Of a DNA stretch of 64,000 bases, positions 24,128-32,696 are shown in pieces. The translations under genes were made by a program, and so were the position numbers. The notes under the pieces are model-generated. The model saw only the letters and a program-made list of their open reading frames with translations. It was not told the DNA's origin and searched no databases. The DNA lies in the NCBI GenBank assembly GCA_016218105.1, contig JACRET010000005.1, forward strand, positions 62,001 through 126,000, written 5' to 3'. Numbering within the stretch: the stretch's first letter is position 1; each line of letters opens with the position of its first letter. This stretch comes from Deltaproteobacteria bacterium. Lineage in GTDB: Bacteria > Desulfobacterota > GWC2-55-46.

Positions 24128-24697
24128 ATGAACGAAGAGACTGAGATCCAACACCTTGAGCCGGGAAAAAAGGTCGGGCTTGTCGTGGTCATAACAGGCA
24201 ACGGCAAAGGAAAGACGACCTCCGCCCTTGGGATCGCGCTCCGCGCGGCGGGACACGGCATGAAGGTCTGCCTCATCCAGTTCATGAAAGGGGATATACA
24301 CTCCGGTGAGCTGGACTCGATAAAGAGGCTTGCCCCTGAAGTAGAGCTGCACGTGAAAGGGAAGGGCTTTTGCGGCATAATGGGCAACCCTTACAAGTTC
24401 CCGGAGCACAGAAAAGACGCTCAGGGAGCACTCTCGTTAGCGAAGGAAAAAATAGCTTCCGGGGACTACGATATAGTCATACTCGATGAGATAAACAACT
24501 CCCTTAAATTAAAGCTCGTCGACCTGGAACAGGTTCTCGGTTTGATAGACAACAAACCGGCGGCGCTCCACCTTGTCCTTACCGGAAGGGACGCGCACCC
24601 GGAGGTCGTCTTCAGGGCGCATACGGTTTCGGAGATAGGAGAGGTGAAGCACGCCTACAGGCTGGGGATAGCGCCGCAGAAGGGTATCGATTATTGA
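24128..24697 (+). CDS. cobO: Corrinoid adenosyltransferase CobO/BtuR
   Basis: This 189-residue ATP:cob(I)alamin adenosyltransferase attaches the 5'-deoxyadenosyl group to the corrinoid cobalt. The P-loop ITGNGKGKTTSALG, the VCLIQFMKG strand, and DYDIVILDEINNSL (Walker-B-like) identify the CobO/CobA type, as opposed to PduO or EutT. I chose the ATG at 24128. An upstream ATG at 24074 lies in repeat DNA and its residues are not family-like. It is read away from the main cobalamin operon, has no riboswitch of its own, and supplies a later step of the same pathway. Confidence 0.93.
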   Translation: MNEETEIQHLEPGKKVGLVVVITGNGKGKTTSALGIALRAAGHGMKVCLIQFMKGDIHSGELDSIKRLAPEVELHVKGKGFCGIMGNPYKFPEHRKDAQGALSLAKEKIASGDYDIVILDEINNSLKLKLVDLEQVLGLIDNKPAALHLVLTGRDAHPEVVFRAHTVSEIGEVKHAYRLGIAPQKGIDY

Positions 24698-24745
24698 AGA
24701 TATTCCGCCATCATTACCTGTCCTGGGGGGGGGCAGGGCTGATTT

Positions 24746-25339
24746 TCACCTTGCTTTTTTAACGTCCTTCCATGTCAGCCTGTTTATAATATAAAGAAGG
24801 CCCGTAAGTATCGCCATGTAGACCATCACCTTGGCACCTACGCTCTTCCTTTCCTTTGCAGGCTCCGCCACGTCCAGAAGGAATGCCGCGGTATCATTGG
24901 ATTTCTGAATAAGCATGGGGTCGTCCATCAGTATCGGCGGCGGCATCGCGATAGTTCCGTCTCCCTGGGTCTCCTCGGCAAAGGCCCTGTTCCTGATCTC
25001 TCCGGCAGGGTCTGTATAGTATGTCGTCAAAAGCCTGTAGACGTACCTCGCGCCGTCCTGCCCCTTCCCTTTTGATATAGCCATGAGGCTCAGGTCAGGC
25101 GCCTCTTTTCCGAGTGATGACTTTATCGACTGCACATCCATGTCCGCGGGTAGCCCGTTTTTGTGCTCTTCATCCTCATAGTATCTAAGGGCATGACACA
25201 TCTTACAGGAGGCCATAAACACAGCCCTGCCCCTCTCGACCGCCTCTTTGCCGGTATCGAGCTTTATGCGCGGCCCTTCCGCGCCAAACGCCGAGCCTGA
25301 TAAAACATACAACAGGAAAATGGCTAAAATTGAGCGCAC
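24746..25339 (-). CDS. Membrane-anchored monohaem cytochrome c of the bc1 complex (cytochrome c1-like)
   Basis: The 197-residue protein has a signal peptide (MRSILAIFLLYVLSGSAFG), one CKMCH haem-c site near residue 50, a TIAMPPPI segment whose Met is the likely axial ligand, and a C-terminal transmembrane helix (VMVYMAILTGLLYIINRL). This is the layout of cytochrome c1, although shorter than the mitochondrial form. It would accept electrons from the Rieske protein. It is the last gene of the Rieske, cytochrome b, cytochrome c operon, starting right after the cytochrome b stop. Confidence 0.88.
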   Translation of the reverse strand: MRSILAIFLLYVLSGSAFGAEGPRIKLDTGKEAVERGRAVFMASCKMCHALRYYEDEEHKNGLPADMDVQSIKSSLGKEAPDLSLMAISKGKGQDGARYVYRLLTTYYTDPAGEIRNRAFAEETQGDGTIAMPPPILMDDPMLIQKSNDTAAFLLDVAEPAKERKSVGAKVMVYMAILTGLLYIINRLTWKDVKKAR

Positions 25340-26563
25340 TTATGCCTCTTTGTCTTCTTTTGCCAGGACCAGTCCCGGCGGGGCCTTGGCAGGCTCATAG
25401 TAGGATACGACCGGCATGGTTATGAAATAGAGCATATAGTAGGTTACGGCAATAATGCCGAGCGTGTGCATCTCTACCCCAAGGAAAGAGACTACGTTCG
25501 GTTGATACTTGCCGACATATCCGAGCAGGATAAAGTCCAGGAAGAATATCCACGTAAGCACCCTTTTTACCGGCCTGTACTTCGCGCTCCTTACCTTGCT
25601 TCTGTCGAGGAACGGAACGATCCCTATGAAGAGCACCGCGCTCAGGAGGGCTATCACGCCGCCGAGCTTGCTGGGTACGGTCTTGAGTATCGCGTAGAAT
25701 GGGAGCAGGTACCATTCGGCGACGATATTTAAGGGCGTCTCCAGTGGATTTGCCGGCTCATTATTCACAGGCTCAAGGAAGAGTCTCGGGGCGAAAAAGA
25801 TAACATAGAGAAATACGGTCAAAAACAGAGAGATCAACCACAAGTCCTTTGTTATATAGTAAGGATAAAACGGGACTGTAAGTGGCAATTTTTTATCGAA
25901 GTCCACCCCCTCAGGGTTATTGGAGCCTACCTTTCTCAGAGCGGTCAGGTGCAGCGCCAGCAGCGCGCCTATTACGCCGATGGGCAGGAGTGTCGTGTGG
26001 AGGGCGAAAAACCTCGTAAGCGTCGCGTCCCCCATGGCGAAGTCACCCCTTATCCAGGCCGTAAGCGGCGCTCCGATAACCGGTATCACGGTAAAGACGT
26101 TGGTTATCGCGGTCGCCCCCCAGAAAGACATCTGCCCCCATGGAAGGACGTAGCCCATGAACGCCTCCGCCATAAAGGCCACAAACACAAAGAAGCCTAT
26201 GATCCACAAGAGCTCCCTCGGCCTCTGGTACGAACCGTAATAAAGGCCTCTTCCCATGTGTATGTATAGCGCTATGAATATGGCGGAGGAGCCGGTGGCG
26301 TGCAGGTTCCTGATAAGCCAGCCCCAGTGGACGTCCCGCATTATATACTGGATGCTGTCGAACGCGAGGTTAGCGTCCGGCTTATAGAACATCGCGAGCC
26401 AGATACCGCTTATGACCTGTATCGCGTAAAAAGTCCCGGCTATCGCCCCGAAGTTCCAGAGATAATTCAGGTTACGCGGCGTCTGATAGCCGGTCAGGTT
26501 TTTTTCTATGAACTCCGAGAGGGGCAGGCGTCTGTTTACCCAATCGAGTATTTTTTTACCCAT
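25340..26563 (-). CDS. Cytochrome b of a bc1-type quinol oxidase complex
   Basis: The 407-residue protein includes both the haem-binding N-terminal part and the C-terminal domain, so it is the fused bc1 form and not split b6 plus subunit IV. Haem histidine candidates are H88 and H102 in one helix and H189 and H205 in another. The second pair is spaced i+16, more than the i+14 or i+15 usual in the family. The Qo-site PEWY motif is replaced by AEWY (282-285). It oxidises quinol and passes electrons to the Rieske protein and the bc hemes. It sits between the Rieske and cytochrome c genes. Confidence 0.93.
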   Translation of the reverse strand: MGKKILDWVNRRLPLSEFIEKNLTGYQTPRNLNYLWNFGAIAGTFYAIQVISGIWLAMFYKPDANLAFDSIQYIMRDVHWGWLIRNLHATGSSAIFIALYIHMGRGLYYGSYQRPRELLWIIGFFVFVAFMAEAFMGYVLPWGQMSFWGATAITNVFTVIPVIGAPLTAWIRGDFAMGDATLTRFFALHTTLLPIGVIGALLALHLTALRKVGSNNPEGVDFDKKLPLTVPFYPYYITKDLWLISLFLTVFLYVIFFAPRLFLEPVNNEPANPLETPLNIVAEWYLLPFYAILKTVPSKLGGVIALLSAVLFIGIVPFLDRSKVRSAKYRPVKRVLTWIFFLDFILLGYVGKYQPNVVSFLGVEMHTLGIIAVTYYMLYFITMPVVSYYEPAKAPPGLVLAKEDKEA

Positions 26564-26619
26564 TTGCGCCTCTGGCCTTTATCAAGCCGGTTGGAAAACC
26601 CTGGGTTTTCAGGCGTTCA

Positions 26620-27219
26620 TTATCCCTTCGGCAGCTGCTTTATCGTCCTTACGTTTTCCGTATATCCACCGAATGTCTCTGTCCCAAGCTCCAGCCTGTT
26701 CTCATCGATAAGCCTGTATGGGAGGAGATGGAGGTTCTCAGGCGGAGGCCCGCCGAGACGCCGCCCGAGGGTATCGTAGAGGCCCCCGTGACATAAGCAG
26801 TAAAACCCGGGCTGGTCAGTGTTTGGCACCCTCTCAGGCATGAATCTCGGCACGCACCCAAGATGGGTGCATATCCCCAGCCCCACGAAGAGATCCGGCC
26901 TTATTGCGCGGTCATCGGGTGTGGCCGGATCGGCGAGGGCCGCCGGGTCTGTCTTTTCGGTCGCCTTTATCATCACGGCGGTTCGCCTGAGGATAAAGAC
27001 AGGTGTTTTTCTCCAGATTATCTTTTTAAATCCGCCGGTTTTAAGATCTGAGATATCGACCTCGACCCTTCCAGCGGCTAATATACCCTTCGACGGCTCC
27101 ATCGCCCTGATAAAAGGCAGCGCCGCGGCCCCCAAACCGGCTAGCCCGATAACGGAAGTAGCGGCGGTAAGCGCCTTCAGGAACTTTCTCCTAGAAACAT
27201 CCGCCTCGTCATTGCCCAT
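26620..27219 (-). CDS. Rieske iron-sulfur protein of the bc1 complex
   Basis: The 199-residue protein begins with a Tat-type signal/anchor (VSRRKFLKALTAATSVIGLAGLG, with the double arginine). It carries the Rieske cluster motifs CTHLGC and CLCHGG, about 20 residues apart, for the 2Fe-2S centre. After them comes LGGPPPENLHLLPYRL, as in most bc-complex Rieske proteins. It would be folded in the cytosol and exported by Tat, then shuttle electrons from quinol to cytochrome c. It is the first gene of the operon and a 56-base gap precedes cytochrome b. Confidence 0.93.
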   Translation of the reverse strand: MGNDEADVSRRKFLKALTAATSVIGLAGLGAAALPFIRAMEPSKGILAAGRVEVDISDLKTGGFKKIIWRKTPVFILRRTAVMIKATEKTDPAALADPATPDDRAIRPDLFVGLGICTHLGCVPRFMPERVPNTDQPGFYCLCHGGLYDTLGRRLGGPPPENLHLLPYRLIDENRLELGTETFGGYTENVRTIKQLPKG

Positions 27220-27357
27220 GACCCGCCTCTCAAGTAAAAAGGGTTTCAGCCAAAGGTGTATTGTTTAAGTCTAGCAGAGGAAAACAAAACCGCAAAAAAA
27301 ACCGGGCTGGATATGCATAGTGCGAGTGCATACCCCGCAGCTTGCCGACAGGGTTCC

Positions 27358-27628
27358 TTTGATCCCGGCCCGTTCGGGGACCTGGCCCTACACGAAAAAC
27401 CCCTCTCCCCATTTGGGGATAGGCTGGGTGAGGGGTTTAAAAACAAATCGCTTCGTTCCGCTCGCAAAGACTTTCGTTTTTTTTGTTTAAAAAAATCACA
27501 GGGGTATTGCGAAGCGAGCATAAAAGAGGCTAGCGACCGGGCTTCAGTTCTATTGGAGGGAGAGAGCCGACAGCGAGCGGAGCCAATACCCCGAGAGCGC
27601 GCGGCAGCGTGCAAAAGGCCTTTTACCA
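27358..27628. repeat. Composite of dispersed repeats between the Rieske and sigma-factor genes
   Basis: It contains the GGCCCGTTCGGGGACCTGGCCC hairpin, CCTCTCCCCATTTGGGG...GGGTGAGGGG (to about 27436), and the GGGGTATTG...CAATACCCC block in the opposite orientation to the copies at 23851 and 63111 (27500-27627). The 512-bp gap otherwise holds only a terminator. Confidence 0.7.
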
Positions 27629-27681
27629 GCCTGCACGAATTTTCACATCCCGGCGTTCCTGGAGGATTGAGTAGACGACAT

Positions 27682-27714
27682 AAAAAAAGGGGCGGTCTTT
27701 CGACCACCCCTTTG
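27682..27714 (-). terminator. Intrinsic terminator of the sigma-factor gene
   Basis: AAAGGGGTGGTC / GACCGCCCCTTTT forms a strong stem with one mismatch. It is followed on the minus strand by a run of seven U residues, 18 bases past the sigma-factor stop. An A-run on the other side means it could also work rightward. Confidence 0.88.
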
Positions 27715-27731
27715 AAAAAACCGGCAAATGT

Positions 27732-28751
27732 CTATACTACATCCGAAAAGGTTACATCCGTTTCTTCTATTATCTTCTTTAGCTTTTCGAGGGCTTTTGC
27801 CTCGATTTGCCGAACCCTCTCCCTTGTGATGCCGAACTTCTTTCCCACGGCCTCCAGGGTTTCAGGCTCTCTTGAGCCTAAGCCAAAGCGCAACTTGATG
27901 ATCTTCCTCTCGTTCTCATCAAGCGCATTCAACCATATTTCTATCATCTCTGCCCTTACCACGGATGAGGCCGACTCTATCGGCGCCGGCACGCTCTCAT
28001 CCTCAAGTATATCAAGAAGGGACTGTTCGTTGTCCTCAGAGAGCGAGGCTTCAAGGGATAAGCTCTTTTTATTTATCATATTGAGCTTTTTCACGTACCT
28101 CCCGGAAAGCCCTGTCTTCTCCGAGACCTCCCTTATGCTGGGCTCCCTGCTGAGCACGGAGCTCAGTTCCCTTTCCGCCCTTGTAATCTTCGAAATATCC
28201 GTCGTCACGTGAATAGGCAGCCTTATCGTATTGGCCTGGTTCGCTATGGCCCGGTCTATCGACTGCCTTATCCAGTATGTGGCGTAAGTGGAAAACTTGC
28301 AGCCTTTTGAGACCTTGAAGCGCTCAACGGCCTTGATAAGTCCGATATTGCCTTCCTCTATCAGGTCCTGGATCGCCAATCCCCTGTTCACGTGTTTCTT
28401 TGCTATATTGATGACGAGCCGCAAATTTGCCTCGATCATCTGTTTTCTCGCCTCGCGATCCCCCTTGGCGATACGCCTGGCCAACACCCTCTCCTCCTTA
28501 CGGGTAAGGAGAGATATCTTTTTTATACTGTTAAAGTATATGGTTACAGAGTCGGCAGAGAGACCTTCGTCAGCCCCTCTCTTTTCGCCTCCTTCGGCTC
28601 CAGCTCTGTTTTTGTGAAGCGGCCTTTGGGCCTCTTCATCTGAAGAACGCGAAGAGACGCGTTCCAGACCTTTTTTGTTCTCATCCCGCCCTTTTAAGGC
28701 TGGATTCAGGTTTTTGGGTATCTCTTCAAAGCAGAGATAATTCCCGTGCAT
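27732..28751 (-). CDS. RpoS/group-2-like sigma-70 family factor
   Basis: Regions 1.2 to 4.2 are all present. They include SVTIYFNSIKKISLLTRKEE, the region 2 core (LIEEGNIGLIKAVERF, FSTYATYWIRQSIDRAI), NTIRLPIHV (region 3) and the region 4 helix-turn-helix ending EAVGKKFGITRERVRQIEAKALEKLK. No long region 1.1 or non-conserved domain is seen, so it is an alternative factor of the RpoS type and not the housekeeping RpoD. The reading frame is open to 28889. I prefer the ATG at 28751, which has AAGGAG at 11 bases and gives 339 residues, close to RpoS. It lies behind perR and peroxiredoxin, consistent with a stress role. Confidence 0.88.
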   Translation of the reverse strand: MHGNYLCFEEIPKNLNPALKGRDENKKGLERVSSRSSDEEAQRPLHKNRAGAEGGEKRGADEGLSADSVTIYFNSIKKISLLTRKEERVLARRIAKGDREARKQMIEANLRLVINIAKKHVNRGLAIQDLIEEGNIGLIKAVERFKVSKGCKFSTYATYWIRQSIDRAIANQANTIRLPIHVTTDISKITRAERELSSVLSREPSIREVSEKTGLSGRYVKKLNMINKKSLSLEASLSEDNEQSLLDILEDESVPAPIESASSVVRAEMIEIWLNALDENERKIIKLRFGLGSREPETLEAVGKKFGITRERVRQIEAKALEKLKKIIEETDVTFSDVV

Positions 28752-28924
28752 ATATTTACCATCTCCTTTCCCAGAAAGGAAATTCCGTCTTGAATCCTCA
28801 ATCGGATCGGGATTGGGTTTTGACAAAATCAGCTTTCTGGCATCCCGGACGCTTCCCGGGCTCATGCCCTGTTTCCCTTGGGTAGTCACGTGCCCTGCAC
28901 TCCAAAGCCGCCACTTTCTTTACC

Positions 28925-29536
28925 CTAGAAGTGTGCCTCCGCGTATTGTTCAAGACCTGCCTGGTTGGGCTTCATGCCTTCCTGTCCCTTATTCCAGTTG
29001 GCGGGGCAGACTTCACCGTGCTTTTCATTGAACTGGACGGCGTCAAGCACCCTTAATATCTCATCCACATTCCTTCCAAGCGGCAGATCGTTTATTGTTA
29101 TATGACGGAGCTTTCCCATCTTGTCTATTATAAATAAACCCCTCAAGGCTATGCCCGGCTTCTCAAGAAGCACCCCGTATTTCCTGCTTATGGATTTATC
29201 GAGGTCTGAGATGAGCGGATATGTCACTTCCCCGATGCCCCCCTTCTTCCTCTGGGTATTGCGCCATGCGATATGCGAAAAGTGGCTGTCCACTGATACG
29301 CCCAGGACCTGGGCATTCCTTACCTCGAACTCCTCTATCCTGTCACTAAGGGCTATGATCTCTGTGGGGCAGACAAAGGTGAAATCGAGCGGATAGAAGA
29401 AAAGAACCACGTACTTTCCTTTGTAATCCGAAAGTTTAATCTCCTTCATCGAGCCGTCTTTCATGACCGCCTGCGCCTTAAAATCAGGTGACTCGTTCTG
29501 TACTGCCGCTATTTCAGACATGTTTAATTCCTCCAT
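28925..29536 (-). CDS. 2-Cys peroxiredoxin (AhpC/Prx1 type)
   Basis: The 203-residue thiol peroxidase has the peroxidatic cysteine in [14 protein letters not shown] and the resolving cysteine in [13 protein letters not shown], the typical 2-Cys arrangement. It reduces hydrogen peroxide and alkyl peroxides in the cytosol. It starts 7 bases after the PerR-type regulator gene and so shares its promoter with the palindromes at 29995-30025. The pairing with a PerR homologue strongly suggests peroxide-inducible expression. The reductant is not evident: no AhpF or thioredoxin reductase gene is nearby. Confidence 0.94.
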   Translation of the reverse strand: MEELNMSEIAAVQNESPDFKAQAVMKDGSMKEIKLSDYKGKYVVLFFYPLDFTFVCPTEIIALSDRIEEFEVRNAQVLGVSVDSHFSHIAWRNTQRKKGGIGEVTYPLISDLDKSISRKYGVLLEKPGIALRGLFIIDKMGKLRHITINDLPLGRNVDEILRVLDAVQFNEKHGEVCPANWNKGQEGMKPNQAGLEQYAEAHF

Positions 29537-29543
29537 TTCTTTT

Positions 29544-29960
29544 TTATTGTTTGATCTGGCAATCCCTGCATACGCCGTAAAAATCTATATGATTTCCTGA
29601 AGTGCTGTATTCTTCCAGTACGTCCGCCGGAAGCTTAAGCGACTCGGAGTAATCCACGAAGATATCGCCTATCCTGTTGCAGGCCGTACAGATTATATGG
29701 TGGTGTGGGTTGGGGTTAGGATCAAAGTGCTTCCTCTCGGGATCTATCGTGATCTCAAGAATCTCACCCATTTTTTTAAGCGTCTGGACAGTATTGTAGA
29801 CCGTAGCAAACGACACGGTCGGGTGGTTTTTCCTGATTTCGAGAAATATATCCTCCGCGGTAGGATGATTCGTGTTTCCCTCAAGGAATTTAAGGATCGC
29901 TATCCTCTGCGGTGTAAGCTTGAACCCTCTTCCTTTGAATTTCTCGATTATCTTCTGCAT
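29544..29960 (-). CDS. perR: Fur-family peroxide regulator (PerR type)
   Basis: The 138-residue Fur-family protein begins with a winged-helix domain ([35 protein letters not shown]). The C-terminal metal-binding domain has [16 protein letters not shown] and the second CxxC (GVCRDCQ). These two CxxC pairs form the structural zinc site. The context with peroxiredoxin favours PerR over Fur or Zur. It probably represses its own operon through the inverted repeats in its promoter. Oxidation of regulatory-metal ligands by peroxide would release the repression. Confidence 0.87.
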   Translation of the reverse strand: MQKIIEKFKGRGFKLTPQRIAILKFLEGNTNHPTAEDIFLEIRKNHPTVSFATVYNTVQTLKKMGEILEITIDPERKHFDPNPNPHHHIICTACNRIGDIFVDYSESLKLPADVLEEYSTSGNHIDFYGVCRDCQIKQ

Positions 29961-29994
29961 ATTGAGCCACCCTTGAGTTGAATAGTTCCTACAT

Positions 29995-30034
29995 TAGAAC
30001 AATTCTATTATAATACTTATTATAAAGTTGTCAA
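29995..30034 (-). promoter_or_regulatory. Near-consensus sigma-70 promoter of perR-prx with overlapping Fur-family-like palindromes
   Basis: On the minus strand TTGACA (30029-30034), a 16-base spacer and TATAAT (30007-30012) make a full-consensus promoter. Over it lie TTATAAT-N4-ATTATAA (30008-30025) and TAGAA-N3-TTCTA (29995-30007). The first resembles the PerR box TTATAATNATTATAA but with a longer spacer. Bound repressor would block polymerase. Confidence 0.7.
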
Positions 30035-30162
30035 GGTTTTAAAAAACTAAATGGAGGAGTCAGGCCAATTTGTCGTTATACAGGGCTTTCTACGCTGTTG
30101 CAGGAGACGGCAAGAGGGTGAGGGGAGGCTTTGCTTGCTGCAGGGTTCCTTATTCCCTTAAT

Positions 30163-30330
30163 CCCGGCCCGTTCGGGGAACGGGCCCTACAAAAAATACC
30201 AGGGGTATTGCGAAGCGAGCATAAAAGAGGCGAGCGACCGAGCTTCAGTTCCATTGAAGGGAGAGAGCCGACAGCGAGCGGAGCCAATACCCGAAAGCGT
30301 GCGGTAGCGTGCAAAAAGCCATTTACCAGA
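30163..30330. repeat. Dispersed repeat block upstream of the CopD-like gene
   Basis: A GGCCCGTTCGGGGAACGGGCC hairpin leads directly into another copy of the GGGGTATTG...CAATACCC block in the same orientation as the 27.5-kb copy. It lies in the roughly 590-bp gap between the divergent perR and CopD-like genes. The rest of the gap, apart from the perR promoter, shows nothing recognisable. Confidence 0.7.
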
Positions 30331-30554
30331 CCTGTCAAAGGTGGGGAGATTTTAGGGATGATGCCCCGCAGCTTGTCTACGGGATGGTTCATTTATTGTT
30401 TTTACCTTGATTTCCGTCATGTTAAAGGTAAAATCTCCGTGAGATACTTGAAAATGAGGGATCGCTCACACCGAGTCCTCTGCAGGAAGTTTCAGTTGAT
30501 ATATAAACTCTTTTAAGCGGAACGTTAAAGCAGACAAAAAACAGGGGGCTTGAA

Positions 30555-31043
30555 ATGTTTTTTTACCTGATGCACATAGTGCATCTCCTTACTGTCATAC
30601 TTTGGATCGGCGGCCTTGCGTTCGTAACCATGATAGTCCTTCCTATGGCCATAAAAACACCGGATGCGCTTCAGAAGGTACTGATGTTCCAGAGGATAGA
30701 GCACAGGTTCGCCAGTATCGCCAGGGCCTATAACCTGATAACCGGCATATCCGGTTTTATCATGATGTTCATGATGGGCTGGCACAAGCTCCTCTTTACA
30801 AGGGCGGGCATACCGCTTACCGTAATGACGATGGTATGGGTATTCTGGTTTGTGATGCTCTTCGGGCTTGAGCCGATCATAATAAAGAAGATGCTGGAGA
30901 ATATGGCAAAAAGCGGCGCCCAGATGGATATAGACGGGGTATTCAAAAAGCTCAACAGGATGCACTGGTTTATGGTGGCGATCTCTCTGGCAGCGGCTGC
31001 CGCAGGCGCCCTCGTAGCTCACGGCCCGCTATCTTTGTATTAG
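30555..31043 (+). CDS. Small CopD/DUF4149-like integral membrane protein
   Basis: The 162-residue protein has four hydrophobic helices (HIVHLLTVILWIGGLAFVTMIVLP at the start, NLITGISGFIMMFMMGW, MVWVFWFVMLFGLEPIIIKK and a final HWFMVAISLAAAAAGALVAHG). Conserved histidines lie within the first helix (MHIVHL) and before the last. This matches the CopD-domain type of small membrane proteins in which His residues may bind copper or haem. It stands alone, with GGGGG-type sequence before the ATG. No specific function can be given. Confidence 0.65.
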   Translation: MFFYLMHIVHLLTVILWIGGLAFVTMIVLPMAIKTPDALQKVLMFQRIEHRFASIARAYNLITGISGFIMMFMMGWHKLLFTRAGIPLTVMTMVWVFWFVMLFGLEPIIIKKMLENMAKSGAQMDIDGVFKKLNRMHWFMVAISLAAAAAGALVAHGPLSLY

Positions 31044-31076
31044 CGGTGTATTGAAAACACCCTGCCGGGCAATTTG

Positions 31077-31604
31077 TTAAAGCCCTATGCCCTCCAGCTC
31101 AAGCAGGAATTTCTTGATGCCTATACCGCCGGTATACCCGCCGATACCGCCATCGCCTTTTAAGACCCTGTGACATGGGATAATTATGGGTATGGGGTTT
31201 TGCCCGCAGGCGTTGCCTACGGCCCTCGCGGCCTTGGGTCTGCCGATATGCGATGCGACCTGGCCGTAGCTTCTTACCTCGCCCCACGGGATACGGGCAA
31301 GCGCCTTCCAGACCTTTATCTCGAACTCCGTACCGGTTGGCGACAAGGGAAGGCCGAACGGGAGATCGCCGCCCTTGAAATAACCGTCAAGGGCCTTGAA
31401 TATTTTGGCAAAGCGTGACGCGTCTCTCTTAAGCGACAGGCCCCATCTTTCGGCCATCTTTTCAAAAAACGGCCCAGCGTTGCCGGAAGGCGATATGGAT
31501 ATGTCGGTTATACCTGATTCGGACAGGGCCACGGAGACAAGCCCAAGGCCGCATTCGTATCCGGCGTACCAGACTGGATGAGCGCCTTTTTTAAACAATC
31601 TCAC
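31077..31604 (-). CDS. ogt: Methylated-DNA-protein cysteine methyltransferase (Ogt/MGMT)
   Basis: The 175-residue protein has the active-site segment PIIIPCHRVLKGDG with the acceptor cysteine, the preceding RAVGNACGQNP, and VRSYGQVASHIGRPKAARA, the DNA-binding helix-turn-helix. It transfers alkyl groups from O6-alkylguanine (and O4-alkylthymine) to itself in a suicide repair reaction. The start is a GTG with AAAGGAG upstream, and a second AAAGGAG lies 14 bases further up. It is read divergently from the rhodanese gene 80 bases away. Confidence 0.92.
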   Translation of the reverse strand: MRLFKKGAHPVWYAGYECGLGLVSVALSESGITDISISPSGNAGPFFEKMAERWGLSLKRDASRFAKIFKALDGYFKGGDLPFGLPLSPTGTEFEIKVWKALARIPWGEVRSYGQVASHIGRPKAARAVGNACGQNPIPIIIPCHRVLKGDGGIGGYTGGIGIKKFLLELEGIGL

Positions 31605-31684
31605 TTTTACTCCTTTATATTTACTCCTTTAATAGGATAAAATAAAACGTGAGTTTAGGCAATTCCTAAAACAGGAGGGTTGAG

Positions 31685-32068
31685 ATGAAAAAAATCCTGA
31701 CGGTGATAACCGTGGCTTTCGCCTTCGTGGCATTGGCTTACGGCGCGGCTTTTGCCGGCCACAAGGTCATCACGGGCGCGGAGCTTCAGTCGATGATGAA
31801 GGACGGCTCGCCTATAGTCATAGTCGATGTAAGGGAGTCCGAGCTTTATTCCAGAGGCCATGTGCCGGGCGCGATAAACATCCCCTACGAGGATAATTCA
31901 CAAAAGAGGATACTTAAGGAACTGAACCCTAAAGACCGCATCGTTTTTATCTGTCACGGCGGCCCGATGGGCGACGAGCTCGGCGAAATACTGACAAAAA
32001 ATGGATATAAAGATGTCTATAACGTCGCCGGCGGCATGAGAAAATGGAAAGGGCCTTTCGCAAGATAA
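31685..32068 (+). CDS. Exported single-domain rhodanese
   Basis: The 127-residue protein starts with a signal peptide (MKKILTVITVAFAFVALAYGAAFAG) and then has one rhodanese fold. VDVRESELYSRGHVPGAINIPYED is the CH2-like part, and FICHGGPMG is the active-site loop with the catalytic cysteine. The mature protein would sit in the periplasm and move sulfane sulfur, or act on thiosulfate, selenate or a similar small acceptor. The ATG has a strong AGGAGG site. No partner gene is visible. The downstream membrane protein at 32200 is separated by 130 bases. Confidence 0.88.
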   Translation: MKKILTVITVAFAFVALAYGAAFAGHKVITGAELQSMMKDGSPIVIVDVRESELYSRGHVPGAINIPYEDNSQKRILKELNPKDRIVFICHGGPMGDELGEILTKNGYKDVYNVAGGMRKWKGPFAR

Positions 32069-32199
32069 CCTCCCCTGGCTAAACTCAGGGTATCCGTGAA
32101 AAAAACCAACCATGGGACGAATGGCCTCCGCCGCCGTTATCAGAGGGTGGTTCCACCGGGCTTAAAAGCCCCGGGGCTTCCAATCAGGTTGATAAATTT

Positions 32200-32601
32200 A
32201 TGAATCTTAAACTGGCTTTCCTTTTCTGGTTTGTAATGGTGGTGATCGCCATAATCAACGGGGTCTTCTCGGAGTTCGTGGTCTCGAAGGCCCTCGGTGA
32301 TTACGGCTCCCATCTCTACAGGACTTTTTTCGCCATAGCGGTGATTTTTATCGCCTCAAGGATCTATCTCAAGGTCGGCTATCCGGGCGGGTACTTTACG
32401 CCTGCGATCTATACCGGTATCCTCTGGGTCTGCTTAAGCCTTACCTTCGAGTTCGGTTTCGGCCATTACGTATTCAAAATGCCCCTGGAAAAGATAATCT
32501 TAGAATACCGTATCCAGGAAGGAAGGCTCTGGTCACTGGTGATAGCCTCCGAATTCCTAGCCCCACTGGCCAACGCATGGCTGCTGTCCTCCCTGAAATA
32601 G
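32200..32601 (+). CDS. Small integral membrane protein of unknown function
   Basis: The 133-residue protein has four hydrophobic helices (LAFLFWFVMVVIAIINGVFSEFVV, the TFFAIAVIFIASRIYLKV stretch, IYTGILWVCLSLTFEFGFGHYVF, and a last VIASEFLAPLANAWLLSSL). I do not recognise the family, though the pattern recalls uncharacterised DoxX- or DUF-type four-helix proteins. It lies between rhodanese and acetate kinase on the same strand. The leader region (32085-32199) can form hairpins but matches no riboswitch I know. Confidence 0.6.
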   Translation: MNLKLAFLFWFVMVVIAIINGVFSEFVVSKALGDYGSHLYRTFFAIAVIFIASRIYLKVGYPGGYFTPAIYTGILWVCLSLTFEFGFGHYVFKMPLEKIILEYRIQEGRLWSLVIASEFLAPLANAWLLSSLK

Positions 32602-32696
32602 ACCTCTCTTCCCTCCGTACCCTTCACAAAAAGACAAACTCTGGCAGAATAAAAAGATAAGCTTGCCGGAGCCTATGTAATCGGACAGGGGTCTAC

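Noticed and set aside
27246-27707. Genes on either strand in the Rieske-sigma gap
   Set aside because: Repeat-derived frames only; no family similarity or ribosome-binding site.
28752-28889. N-terminal extension of the sigma factor
   Set aside because: 46 residues without sigma similarity; the ATG at 28751 has a better ribosome-binding site. Not excluded.
30060-30540. Small RNA or riboswitch upstream of the CopD-like gene
   Set aside because: Only dispersed repeat sequence is visible; no conserved RNA motif recognised.
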